This document shows, piece by piece, positions 14,001-24,848 of a stretch of 64,000 bases of DNA. How positions within the stretch are numbered: position 1 is the first letter of the stretch; each line of letters begins with the position of its first letter. The position numbers and the translations under genes are program-made. A model generated the notes under the pieces. The model did not search any database. It worked only from the letters and a program-made list of their open reading frames with translations, and was not told where the DNA came from. The DNA comes from Tomocerus qinae (lineage: Eukaryota; Arthropoda; Collembola; Entomobryomorpha; Tomoceridae), in assembly GCA_020055645.1 (NCBI GenBank), contig CM034546.1, forward strand, positions 109,709,375 to 109,773,374, in the 5' to 3' direction.

Positions 14001-17000
14001 CAGTGTAGCTAAAGGTTACAGTTTTGTCTACTGTAGAGTGACAATTGGTTTGAATATTATGGAAAGAGAATAAGGTTGATGTTGATGCTAATGGTTTGAA
14101 CTGAAATGAATACAATACTGGTATTTGTTAAAAATTGACGTTGGAAGGTAGATTGGAATAGACAATGGTATTATTTCGTTGGTAATAATATCTTGATTGC
14201 ACTAAGCAAGGAGCCAGAACAGAGCGGATGGTTAAAATGAATGTCTGTCTGGTACAGAAAGTAAGTAGAGTAGAATAGATATTAGATAATTCATTTCAAT
14301 AGATAATTTATACTTTGAGTTCGGTAATAATTATTATATTGAAAGGGGGACGGGAAGACGTGAGCAATGCAGGGAGTGAGTAAGACTACGTAGAAGCAAC
14401 ATGAAGACCACAAGGAAAAGGCCTTAGTAGGTCTGACAGAATTGTGGGAGATATCTCTTTGTGTGCTATGCAGATATAGCCAAGACTCGCTGCTCTGGGA
14501 TATTTGGGTAAATTTAAATACAGAAGATAGAGACGGAAGAAGTAGAGAGAGTGACGCTGGCTGACGTTGACGTTGGGTTTACGTAAAGGAGTAAGTATCT
14601 TTTTTACAGTAAAATGTTCCATAGGATAGAGACAAGGTATCTGGAGCTTTTGTGTATCTATCCTATCTGAAAATTCAAAGCGGCTCTTTCTGTAGTTCGT
14701 TTTATTATTTTCTGTACTCTGAGCGTTGCTCTTCACTTAGCCCAACTTCAATTTCAACTTGGCTTGAAAGTTGTCTTCGTAATACAATAATGCAAGTACT
14801 TATGTTCTTACATTACGAAGCCTTAGCCATATGATATCACATTGTTACGTAATAGAAACATCTATCTGTTTATCTACAACCAACGTGCATCTACAATGAA
14901 AAAATACAAATATCATACCAATGCAGAGATAGCATTGCCCAGCCTTTGCTTAACTTCATCCAGAAATGTATTTATGTATACATATGATACTAACCATCAG
15001 ATGTTCACTCTACACTTGTGCAACAAAGTAATACAAGTCTCTCTCTCTCTCTGTAATGCTCAAACCAGCCAGCGACCAAAGCGAAGTAAAATGCTGAACA
15101 GGGGAAATACTCATGAAAACCCTCACTGATATTGGAAAACTATAGTCTTATATCCAAATTCTAAGCGAGCTATCACCACAAAATACTGTATTTGTTCCAA
15201 TAGGAAGCCAAGGTTTCGTTCCCTTTAGGTGAGTACATGTGTGCCGTTCTCTACTACATTTGCCTTCACCCTACAATATTATCAAACAACCCAAAAGCGA
15301 TTTTTGTTATTTAAATTATTTAAAATACTTTAATACTTAAAGCTCACTTAAAGCTCATGAAGCATCTTTTTTAAGGTTACACCTTTTTAAATTACACACT
15401 TTGTAGGTATGATTTGAACAATGAAATATGAATCTAATTATTAGCTAAAAAAATAATTTTTGAGCAAAAAATTCTGTTTCAGTTCAATTTGACTCAATTT
15501 AGTCTAATCCAATTCGTACGAATTCAGTGGAAATTAGACGAATTCGAACGAATTCAGATTATTTCGGACTAATTCAGAAGAATTTGGTAGAATTCAGACT
15601 ATTTCGGACGGATTCAGACGAATTTGAATGAAGCATATGAAACTTTCAATTTTAATATAATTTAATGTTAACCATCAATGCAATCAATTGTAATCCTACC
15701 CAATAAAAAGTTAACATTTGTGATTAATTGTATTATCTTAAATCATTAGATTGAAAATTTGAAATTGTTTAATGGCTCAGTGAAATAGCGAAATGGATTG
15801 AATAGAAAATGCTGGATGGGAAGGGGCAATTATAGTAGAACGCCCTATGTGTGATTATGTGCTCATGTTCCATTCGTTCGTCTGGTCTGGTATACTCGTC
15901 TGGTGGATATCGACTAGGTAGCCTCGTCAGGAGAGTGTAGCAAGTATTGTATGTTTTGGTCTGGTATATAGTAGGAAGAGCAGGCAGGCAGGGTAGAGAG
16001 TAGAGAGTATACAGGGAGAGCATGTGGAGTGGAGGAGACAGACTGAACATAGCCAAAAGCGAAGTAAGGCAAGGAAAGGCAGCTAAACCAGCTGTGTGCT
16101 GTTGCTAGGTAATCTTTCTATTCTCAGAACATGAATTGAACAAAGCTACGTAGAACTGACGACTAGGACTGACACAAGTTAGGTACCCACACATAATACA
16201 GAAGAAGAAGAGGAGCAACTTTACTCAAGTCAGCAGTGGGGGGATGGCACTAATGCAATGTTATGCCCTATACTGTCTTTTATACTAACTACGAATCTGT
16301 ATAAACACTAATAGTATCGTTTAACACGAGATATGCAATGATATACTTATATACGTGAGTAGGTATAAAAGTGGGCTAAGAAATTAACAGTATAAATGTT
16401 CGTTGGAATAGGAATGGACAGTTTAGTATGAGGATACAGTAAAAAAAAGATATACATGAGCACATTACACAACCAACACAATCCAGTCAAGTCTTGTTAA
16501 GTCAAGGCAAGTCAAAAAGTAAACTAAGAACGCAGTAAGTATTTTTCTCTGCATTACTTGGTACATCGAAACAACTTTTTATTGTTATCCAGTAGGAAAT
16601 TACGTCCAAGTTCAAACTAGCTAAGGATAACTACAATTATATCACAGTTTCAGGAAAATTTTTCTAAACTTATACATAATGTCTTATGGTGGCTTATGCT
16701 TAAAAATACGGAAAATAGAATATAGAGGTACTCTTGGTGTGATAATGAAATGCAATCTAGTATAGATGCTCCTTGTAGAGTTTTTATGAGGATTTCATTT
16801 GCCCATGTATTTAGAGAGTTTAAGACTACTGTATGCAGTAGTATTAAGTAATAAGTAATATAAATGCAATGGTAAGCAATAGTAAGAATTGATATAGAAT
16901 GTAATAGAATGTAGTACATGAGAAGAAGACTAAGTAGCAAGAAGGTATTTGTATATTATGTAGTGACTCACCTTCTATTTTGCTGAGAGTGCCGTCTTAT

Positions 17001-17234
17001 CAGATCACCACTCTCTGCACATGAATTGAATGAAATTCTCGAATCACATAGTTATAGCAATCACTTTTCTTGTTTCCATTTCGCCTGAGTTTATTAGCTT
17101 CAAGGAGAAGACTGCTTTGTTAGAGTTTGAATGAACGTTAACTCATTTTGTCGGTATTATTTTGTCCAATTTTTCCGCTACTTAGTAGTAGACAGGAGAT
17201 ATGCAGATGATGAGAAGACACAAATAGTTTCCTC
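8017..17234. other. Intergenic region, no gene recognised
   Basis: About 9 kb of AT-rich sequence. Open frames are short (under 125 codons), lack recognisable domains and do not join through plausible splice sites. It contains short CT/GA and GT runs and one degenerate 40-bp repeat (listed separately). Distal exons or regulatory DNA of the flanking genes cannot be excluded. Confidence 0.4.
15478..15635. repeat. Degenerate ~40-bp GAATTC-rich repeat
   Basis: The phrase AATTCAGATTATTTCGGAC at 15551 recurs as AATTCAGACTATTTCGGAC at 15591, a 40-bp period, with further decayed GAATTC/GACGAATT units on both sides. The words resemble those of the 32-bp array at 23.1 kb (GAATTGGACCGAATT, TCCGATTTCG), suggesting one repeat family. 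Confidence 0.6.
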
Positions 17235-17780
17235 AAACTTTAATTATTTTATTATTCAGATATTATAGTAATGGAATTGAGTAGAGTACAGTAACAGTAT
17301 ACAAGTGATTGATAGGAGTTCAGTAATCTAATTTGGTGTGGTTGTTGGTGTTGATTTGATGTGCTTCTTGCATAGTTAATGTAGTATGGCTTCTTAAAAA
17401 TTTCCATAGATCTGCTAAGTAGTTGAAGCAATGCTGCTGCAATAAGAGAATGTAAATACTTGTAAGGCCAAAATCGCTACGATGTGTTCTAACTGGTGTC
17501 TCTCGTAATAATGTAAGTAGATCAAGTTGAAGAGGAGAGTATATATTTTCTCTCTCTGTGTCTCGACTCTCTCGAATTGTGATGTGTATTTGTGTGTGTG
17601 TGTGGAAGGGAATTTGTTTGTGTTCGTGTGTACAGTATGTCTTTATGGCTAGGTTGGTAGTATATTGTGTGTACCTAAAGGATTTGTGCAATGGAATGGA
17701 GTCACCATCTGATCTGGCCTGATCATTCTATCCCACAGGTTTAAAGAGAACTGAAGTCAGCTGTTGGGAGTTGGGAATGA
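17235..17780 (-). other. Candidate 3' UTR of the pallidin-like gene
   Basis: No open frame continues past the stop at 17781. A minus-strand AATAAA lies at 17253-17248, which would put cleavage near 17230 and give a 3' UTR of about 545 bp. It includes a short GT/CA run near 17590-17603. Confidence 0.35.
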
Positions 17781-17918
17781 CTACATAGACCAAGGACAGC
17801 TCGATTCCCCTTCCCCGACAACTTGGTCATGGTGATGAGGATCGTCAAGTCGGGCCACCAATTCCTCTTCTTTCCTTTCCACTGTCTGTCGAACCCCCTT
17901 GATACGCTCTGCTCGTTC
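17781..17918 (-). CDS. BLOC1S6: Last coding exon of the pallidin-like gene
   Basis: Found by following the open donor at 22432. The acceptor TTGCTTGCGCAG ends at 17919, then 45 codons and TAG. Reads ERAERIKGVRQTVERKEEEL and ends in CPWSM. It is markedly more GC-rich and charged than its surroundings, in phase 0 with exon 3, and continues the heptad-like pattern of the preceding exon. It lies 4.5 kb from exon 3. Confidence 0.65.
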   Translation of the reverse strand, partial: ERAERIKGVRQTVERKEEELVARLDDPHHHDQVVGEGESSCPWSM

Positions 17919-20900
17919 CTGCGCAAGCAACAAACCATTTCTCTCTTTACGTCATCTCCTATACATACATACACATTCAAGTATATACATATATAACAGA
18001 CACTATTCTAAAGGCACCCCTTCTATATTAGTGCATACACAAAGCACAACAAATACATTCGATGCATTGCATTTGACTCCAGGAGACAAAGATATATACT
18101 TAACTATCACACTATAATCATATATGCATTGCTTAAGCTATATAACTATATAGTCACTTTCCGTGTAAATATTTATTAAGTTACATAAGATAGTTAGAGG
18201 AAATCTTCTCGGCTTCGCGTCATAAAAATACGGAAAACTGGACTGGAATTCTTCTTCTCCATAGAGCTGGGCTCAATTTATATAAACCTTATCTCCAACT
18301 TTATACTTAACTTCCTTCGCTTCGATAGGCTTCATGGGATGAACAATGTTTTGATGTATATTTATATTTATTATACTTAATTGAGAGTAAACAAGATAAC
18401 CTCTGTAGATACAAGCAAAAACCATATCTTTAAACACGCTTATATGTCTTCCATAAATGTCATAATATTACAAGTTTTCTCTCCTCGTTCGACTTTTGTT
18501 AATTGTGAGTTACCCATAAATAGAAGGAGGATTATAGATAGTTACTATCGATTTGGACAGTAATCCTACGAAATATTACAGCTCGAACTTGGATTATACT
18601 TAAACCTAAACACTATTGACCATTTACACACAAATTAGGTCAAACTGTCAGATATATCTTATTTTTTTGCAAACATAATGGAATTCACAAACTTCAAACT
18701 ACAAAATACATTCAGGAAGTCACAGGAAAACCATAAAGGAATACTTTGCTTTACAAACATATTAGGTTATTTTTTTTTACATATGCATGCATATTAGATA
18801 GTTAACTTTATTAGTCATTTTGCATGAGCTGATATTATGAGGTCGTCGTACGAAACTGTTTATTGCTAACCTAGTTTTTTTAAGTTCAGCTCAACAAATA
18901 CTGTATTCAACCATACCATCATAGACACTTTCTGTAGCTATGCTGTGAGAGTAGGTTGCTTAAATTATAATTTATAGATGCGATCCCATGATTTAACTGT
19001 AAAATAGTACACTGCAACGTATTACATTAGACTCCTCCACATTTTCAAATTCGTTATCCTAAATAAGTAATGTAACCCTTTAAACACTGTACTATTATTT
19101 ATATTCCATTGTTTTAGTATAAAGCAATAATTACGGTTACAAGTTATAATTTACAACTTGCCAGTTGGAAACATTCTCCCGAAATTCTGAAGCAACATAG
19201 AATAGTAATGCATAACAGATTTTTTTTTGAACTTTTGTAAGTACTTTCCTATGCAGCCGATGCAACCCCCAATGTCCAGATAAGGTATTAGACTTATCAA
19301 ATTGAAAATAGATAAATGAGTTCTTCCGAGCAAAAAGGGCGGTTGGATTTTCTCAAAACATAAACATCCTTAGCAACCTAAATAGTATTGTCACAGGTGT
19401 GTGCAAAAATTACGTATGCACGTAAATTACGTAATTAGATAAAAAATTTCGAAATCTGATTTCGTAATGTTATCGCCAATCAGAGTCGTGGCCTGAAAAA
19501 ACATTAAGCTGAGGAACCAGAGAAAACGAAATTTAATTTTAAATTTTTTGTTTTTGGAGATTCAATTTTCGATTCTGAGAGGGCATGTTGGGGCCCACTA
19601 GTTTACTGGAATACAGTATCTTAAAACCTTTTTAAAAATGAAGTTCATTCGTACTCCCCGAAGGCCGACTTCTTGATGACGTCCAAAGCTAAAAACTATT
19701 CTGTTTAATTAGCCGAATTTCAAAATTAATTTAAAAAAACCTACAGCAAGCCGTAACAGAAGCTCGCCTGAGTAAAAGTTACCGTGTACACATTTTGGTA
19801 GACGAAAAGTCACACGTAACACAAAACCGAACGTACGGATTTTGATCAAGCTTTCAGAATTGAGTCTTTATATATGTAGCTACGACATATTAAAAAATTC
19901 AGACATTGATATTATAAGGAAACGAAACCATTTGAAAAATCAATACAAAATCAAAATCGATGAATGTTGACTATAAAAAATCAACATAATTTCAAAATAA
20001 ATTTGGTAGAAGCGGAGTGAAATGTTTTATACTATCAATCTAACAATTTATAGGAAACGCAATTGAACTTTTTAATGCCCATTTTCACTTTGACCATCAA
20101 AATCGAGTGAGCGCACGGCATCTCAGCAACCAATGGACCGATTAGCCCCAAAATCAATAGGGATCGTCAGTGGTCCATAGACATTGTTTCTGCCTAGTTT
20201 GGTCAATATCCGTCTTTGCGTTCGAAAGTTATCGTGGGTACGGACGGACGGACGGACAGACTGTGCAATTCTATAAGCTGCCTTATTCAGGCGAGCTAAA
20301 AATTAAACCAAACAATTTCTAGTTTAATAGGCTTTATTCATTTAAAATTCAAAATTTTTTACTTTAAGTTTTAAGATGAGATTTAAAAAATTACTTCAAG
20401 TTTTAAAATTAAAATTTTTAAGTTAATAGCAAAATTTAAGATAATTTGGTTCCAATAGAGGTGTGGCGATTAAATTTCTATTCTCCGTATTATATAGTGT
20501 AATAATATTTGAATTTAGTTTTAAATCATATCGTAGGTTTTAGTTAATTTGAATCTATCATTGGGCGTCGGTCCGATAATAAATTCTCTTAAATTTATAG
20601 GTTTTAAACACAACTTTTCCTTAAAACAATTTTTCGTCATACAGGCTAAATTGTGAAAAGGTTGTAATCAGCCTGAAAATAATGGTAATGCATGGTAACC
20701 AAAACACAAATATCATAACCATTTGTAATCGTTAGTTACGTGGGACGTCCATGGGCAACCAGCAAATTATTCTGACTATCATATTGCCTCTTAACTCTTT
20801 TAGCAGAAAAAAAATCAACTCAAAAACCAATAGACCTACAAAAAAGTTTAAAGAGGGAAAAAGATGCTCCTTACAGCATTCGGCTCCGAAAAATATTTCA

Positions 20901-23872
20901 AACATATTAGTTCAATCTGGAGAAATAAACGTTTCCGTACGGAATTTGGCATTTAATCGCAACTAAAGAAAAAAGTTGAAAATATTCTTCGGAGTCGATT
21001 GCTGTGGGCTATGGAGCATCTTTTTCCCTATTTAAACTTTTTTTGTAGGTCTTTTGGTTTTTGAGTTGATTCGTTTTCTGCAACAAAAGTTAATGGGCAA
21101 TATGATGTTCAGAATAATTTGTCTGTTGTCCATGGACGTTTCCTTAACATGAAAGAGCTTTTAAAAATCTCAGTTATAAAACAATAGATGATAATTGCAT
21201 GTCAAATATAAAACTCAAAAAGTCACATTTACAATGTACGTCAAACAACGAAAGATTCGAGATTGTCGAGATTCTAATCGCTAAGCTCTAAAACGCCAAG
21301 AATTTTTAAAATTTCACTTGTGTTGCAATATCATAACTTTGCCCTAATTTCGAAAAAAATGATCTAGGTTGGGCTTTGGGGTTTAAGCCGTCCCACAATA
21401 AATATAAGATGTTAATAAATACGCTAAACAATTTCGGAAATAGATATTGACTTGTTTAGGAAAATGCCAGCTTAGCGGGAATGTCCCGGTTGGAGCACCT
21501 TGGGGTAAACCAATTTTTTGGCTTGTTGCAACTCTGGTGACATTTATGTCAATTTTTGTTTGCTTTAGGTTATGGTCATGTCATGCTCGTTTCTGTATTC
21601 AACCGTAAACATAATCAAACAATATGTGACACAAAGAACACATTATTTAGATTTATAGTTTTAAAAGTTTTTTGTCCCTTGATTTGCAACGTTGATACCG
21701 GTTAAAATGTGGCCAAAGTGTTAATTTGGACTTTTGCCTTCTCAAGTGAGGAAAATCCGGAGTTTGTTCTGAAAAAGTCAATATATCCTACGGGATGTAA
21801 ACCGCCTCTTCCACAGAGGGGAGTTGGGCCTCCATGTAAACTCAAGCACCTTGATAGTAGCAATCCCATTTACCTTGGAGGAGGTTGTTTACGTCCCGTA
21901 GGATTTGTCGATTTTTTCAGGACAACCGCCGAATTTTCCTCATTCCAGAAAGCAAAAGTCCAAATTAACAATAGTAAACACTTATGGTTAACCCAAAAGA
22001 CTCGAGTCTCTCATCCCCCTCGAAACTCGGCTCCATAGATACTTTAGATACACAAAATATATAAATTTGTGGTTACATAATTTTTGCATCGACCCTAAAA
22101 AAATTTTCAGTTTATTTATTTGTTTTCTGAAAATCCAACCGCCATTTTTGCTCGGAAGAACTCAAATATTAATTAATTTAGATTGTTCCCATTTTCAAAA
22201 TATTTTGTCTGCAAACGCAAACTGCAAATTTTAGAATCCAAAAGACAATGATAAAAATAATCGAAGACATCAAGGAAACATTGTATAGGAAAATAAGCCA
22301 CAATGGCAACTACTCAACTACTACATACTACTAATAGAAATTGACAATATGTTTCATCACTTACACAAAAACTAACCTACATTAAAATAGGAAGCAAACC
22401 CCCTAGGGTCATTAGAAGTGTTGCTATCTTACTTTAAGTTTTTCGCTTCTTTCATGTATGGAATTCATTGCTTGACGAACTTGTGTTAGCCGGTCCAGAC
22501 CATTTCTCATACTATCCATCTATTTGTATTGAAAATTATAATGTTTATAACGAGATTGAAATATCTGGAGATTAGAATATCACCATTGTTAAATTGTAAG
22601 ATATTGAAATTAGACTTCATTCATTTCTTACCACAGTCTTCAACTCTTGAAGTTCCGGATTCGTCTGCAGCATTTCATTGTGAGCGCTTATTTTAGCTAT
22701 AATTTCATTTTGTTTCCCCCTAAGAAATCAACACATAATAAATTGTTTTAATAGAATCATACTACAAATGCAGCATTTTCAACACCAACAGTAGTAGTAC
22801 AAATTATTTTACATAGGTTTGCATAGGTTTGAGTAAAATATTTGGACTCCAAATGTTTTGGAAAAGATTAGAATGAATTAGTCTGAAATGAATTGGACTG
22901 AATTGACCGATTTGTACTGAATTGAACCAAACTGGACTGAATTGGACTGAATCATACTTCCCTAATGCAGAATTTTCAACACCAACAGTAGTAGTACAAA
23001 TTATTTTACATAGGTTTGTATAGGTTTGAGTAAAATATTTGGACTCCAAATGGATTAGAATGAATTAGTCCGAATTGGACTGAATTATGGTCCGATTTCG
23101 TCTGAATTGGACCGAATTATCGTCCGATTTCGTCTGAATTGGACCGAATTATCGTCCGATTTCGTCTGAATTGGACCGAATTATCGTCCGATTTTGTCTG
23201 GATTGGACCGAATTATCAACCGATTTCGTCTGAATTGGACCGAATTATGGTCCGATTTCGTCTGAATTGGACCGAATTATCGTCCGATTTTGTCTGGATT
23301 GGACCGAATTATCGTCCGATTTCGTCTGAATTGGACCGAATTATCGTCCGATTTCGTCTGAATTATCTTAATAATAATAATATGCTTAAGTTTCCATTTC
23401 CTCATCAGGCATTAATAATAACGGAATGTAATTAAGAATGCAATTCAAAATTGCAATGTAGGTACCATTTTGAGTTTTTATCTACTACCATCAGTTGATA
23501 TTTACTAATAAAAGTTATACAGTTAAGAGAGAAATATCAGTAGATATCTTATAACTCACAAGCTTTAAACTATGTACTGACTCCCACTATGTGAGCTACA
23601 GACTGGAGAGCCCGTGTACTTGCATGTATGTTCTTTTTTTCTCATGGTATCCTAAACTAAGCTTATTATTGCTTCATTTAGCAAATGTTTATAGATTGTT
23701 CATGGTGGTAAGAAAAAACATTAAATTACGTTAGTTGATTCAGTTCTTGAGAAACTTGAGTTAATTCATTTTGACAGTTGGCCAGGAGTCCATTCACAAG
23801 AGACTCGGGAATAGCCCCTTCATTTTGTTGTTGCTGTTGCTGATGGTGCGGATCATTCTCCCCAGCACTCAT
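17781..23872 (-). CDS. BLOC1S6: Probable BLOC-1 subunit 6 (pallidin), four coding exons
   Basis: Exons, 5' to 3': 23872-23730, 22719-22632, 22519-22433, 17918-17781; all GT-AG with matching phases (2, 0, 0), giving 151 residues. The N-terminus is polar and glutamine-rich (HHQQQQQQNEGA). Most of the rest is predicted coiled coil: LLANCQNELTQVSQELNQL, then IIAKISAHNEML, then RLTQVRQAMNSIHERSEKLK joined to ERAERIKGVRQTVERKEEEL. Human pallidin has the same length class (172 residues) and the same late 'LHEKTSKLKKRALKLQ' pattern, hence the assignment to the Snapin/Pallidin superfamily. Known role: pallidin is a cytosolic subunit of the octameric BLOC-1 complex that sorts cargo to lysosome-related organelles and binds syntaxin. 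If the last intron is retained, the frame stops two codons after residue 106 (VR, then TAG). A different coiled-coil protein such as a Snapin-like subunit is the alternative. Confidence 0.65.
18138..18335 (-). pseudogene. Coding-like island interrupted by an in-frame TGA
   Basis: Inside the last intron of the pallidin-like gene. ATG at 18335 opens MKPIEAKEVKYKVGDKVYIN, then TGA at 18275-18273. The same frame continues for 44 codons (AQLYGEEEFQSSFPYFYDAK, then PRRFPL) to TAG at 18138. A second frame over the same bases gives MEKKNSSPVFRIFMTRSRED. I do not recognise the family. A decayed element or pseudogene fragment is likeliest; a readthrough or selenocysteine TGA is possible but unsupported. 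Confidence 0.25.
19762..20297. mobile_element. ~536-bp nested MITE-like element with GGAC run
   Basis: The ends are AGCTCGCCTGAGTAA (19762-19776) and TTATTCAGGCGAGCT (20283-20297), inverted repeats with one mismatch over 15 bp. Close to the right end is a GGAC tandem run (GGACGGACGGACGGACAGAC, about 20240-20259). No open reading frame. It appears inserted in the larger inverted-repeat element. Confidence 0.55.
20741..21143. repeat. ~165-bp imperfect inverted repeat (long hairpin)
   Basis: Left arm 20741-20903 and right arm 20975-21143 are reverse complements with scattered mismatches. Both contain ACGTCCATGG, CAAATTATTCTGA, CAACTCAAAAACCAA, AGACCTACAAAAAA and GGGAAAAAGATGCTCC in the same order when one arm is reversed. 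The loop is about 70 bp. A transcript would fold into a long stem. Coding frames across it are by-products. Confidence 0.8.
21720..21969. repeat. ~83-bp imperfect inverted repeat with GC-rich loop
   Basis: Left arm 21720-21802 and right arm 21887-21969 pair: TTAATTTGGACTTTTGC, GAGGAAAAT, CTGAAAAA and ATCCTACGGGA(T/C)GTAAAC occur in both, one reversed. The 84-bp loop is itself partly self-complementary (CCTCTTCC and GGGCCTCC against GGAGGAGG). Confidence 0.8.
22767..23070. repeat. ~198-bp tandem duplication
   Basis: An 85-bp block starting AATGCAG(C/A)ATTTTCAACACC and ending ATTTGGACTCCAAATG occurs at 22767-22855 and again from 22965. Both copies are followed by GATTAGAATGAATTAGTC. Only a few bases differ, so the duplication is recent. 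It lies in the first coding intron of the pallidin-like gene, next to the 32-bp array. Confidence 0.8.
23071..23371. repeat. 32-bp tandem repeat array, about nine copies
   Basis: TGAATTGGACCGAATTATCG begins at 23103, 23135, 23167, 23199, 23231, 23263, 23295 and 23327, an exact 32-bp step, with a diverged copy at 23071 and a partial one at 23359. The TTTTGTCTGGATTGG variant recurs 96 bp apart (23199, 23295), hinting at a three-unit higher order. As 32 is not a multiple of 3 and no plus frame has a stop, a 98-codon open frame crosses it; that is not a gene. Confidence 0.92.
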
Positions 23873-23881
23873 TATGTTCTC

Positions 23882-24067
23882 CTGTTAAATCCAGAATCAG
23901 TTTAAGACCAGAATATTTATTTTGCACTCTACTTTTAAATGGGGATAATAATAAAGGCAGGTCATAGATAACACGATAATATTGTACAGAAAATATTTAT
24001 TTTATTAGGGTAACAGTAGGACATGTGTACTCATTCTTATTCAAAGTGATTACAAAAATTACTCACC
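23882..24067 (-). other. 5' UTR intron of the pallidin-like gene
   Basis: Nine bases upstream of the start ATG the minus strand has an acceptor (TTTAACAG, ending at 23882), and 185 bp further a strong donor, TTAAG then GTGAGT, with the exon ending at 24067. This suggests a non-coding first exon starting above 24067 and a promoter around 24.1-24.4 kb. Confidence 0.4.
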
Positions 24068-24848
24068 TTAATTAGTTAAGGCAGATTATATGTAACTAAT
24101 TTTATAATTTGTACTTTATTTCGATGTTAAAAATATTCAGGTGTAGTCTGCAGGTACCTAAAGAGATTCCCTCAGACCTAAGTAGACAGGCAATATACAG
24201 CAGGATTTTAAATGAAATAGGCCGAAGAATTGATATTGTAATACCAAAACGTTTCCAATTAGCTGCCTTTCATAAATAAACCGATATATAAAACGATGAA
24301 AGTGCTAGTTAAAAAGATGTCATTAAAGAAAATGATTTTCTTGGGGAAGTGAAGGATCCCGCGATGAAAGCAACAACATGTTGGGCTTCTTATAGACAAA
24401 CTTTGGGCCGATGTGTTCTCTCTATGCAATGGTGATGTTGATGGTGAAGTTGCTTTGCATGTCTATAAAATGTTGCAGCTATAATTGGTTGCAAAACCTA
24501 AATTATTTATGAACTTAAACATTAAAATAATTTATGATTGATAGCCCAAGACATTCATTGTGACGTATTTTTATGTAACCATAAGCAAATCTATAAAAGT
24601 AACCGTTATGTAGATGATAGTATTTCTCAATATAATTTGAAGCAAAGAGGAATTGAGAATATAACATCCCTATTTGCCGTGATTTAAATTAGCATGCATA
24701 TTATGCCACGAAATAAATATTGAAGCTAAAGTATTTATTAAATACATAATAGGCAGGTGTTGGTTAGTCAAGTATTTGTAGTCAGTTAGTAAATGGAGTA
24801 GAAAAACGGAGATACACAGTTTCAATAAATACATATAGTTGACAGTTT

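Larger units (their letters stand above)
19318..22165. mobile_element. ~2.85-kb hairpin-rich element with terminal inverted repeats
   Basis: The left end, from 19318, reads GAGTTCTTCCGAGCAAAAAG then GGCGGTTGGATTTTC. The right end, 22124-22165, is its near-exact reverse complement. Similarity resumes further in (TGCAAAAATTACGTA near 19404 against TGCAAAAATTATGTA in reverse near 22085), so the termini are about 100 bp and imperfect. No transposase-like frame lies inside; the content is two large palindromes (20741-21143, 21720-21969) and a shorter nested element (19762-20297). This is a non-autonomous foldback or MITE-like insertion in the pallidin-like gene's last intron. Target-site duplication is unclear (AAAT-like). 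Confidence 0.7.

Noticed and set aside
21709..22038. 109-codon plus-strand open frame
   Set aside because: Runs straight through both arms of the 21.7-kb palindrome, so it is a by-product of the repeat.
22424..22432. Unspliced end of the pallidin-like gene (VR then stop)
   Set aside because: It sits exactly on a GTAAGA donor, and the exon at 17918-17781 continues the coiled coil in phase, so I prefer splicing.
23139..23435. 98-codon repetitive open frame
   Set aside because: Caused by the stop-free 32-bp tandem array; the three-fold peptide pattern is frame rotation, not protein repeats.
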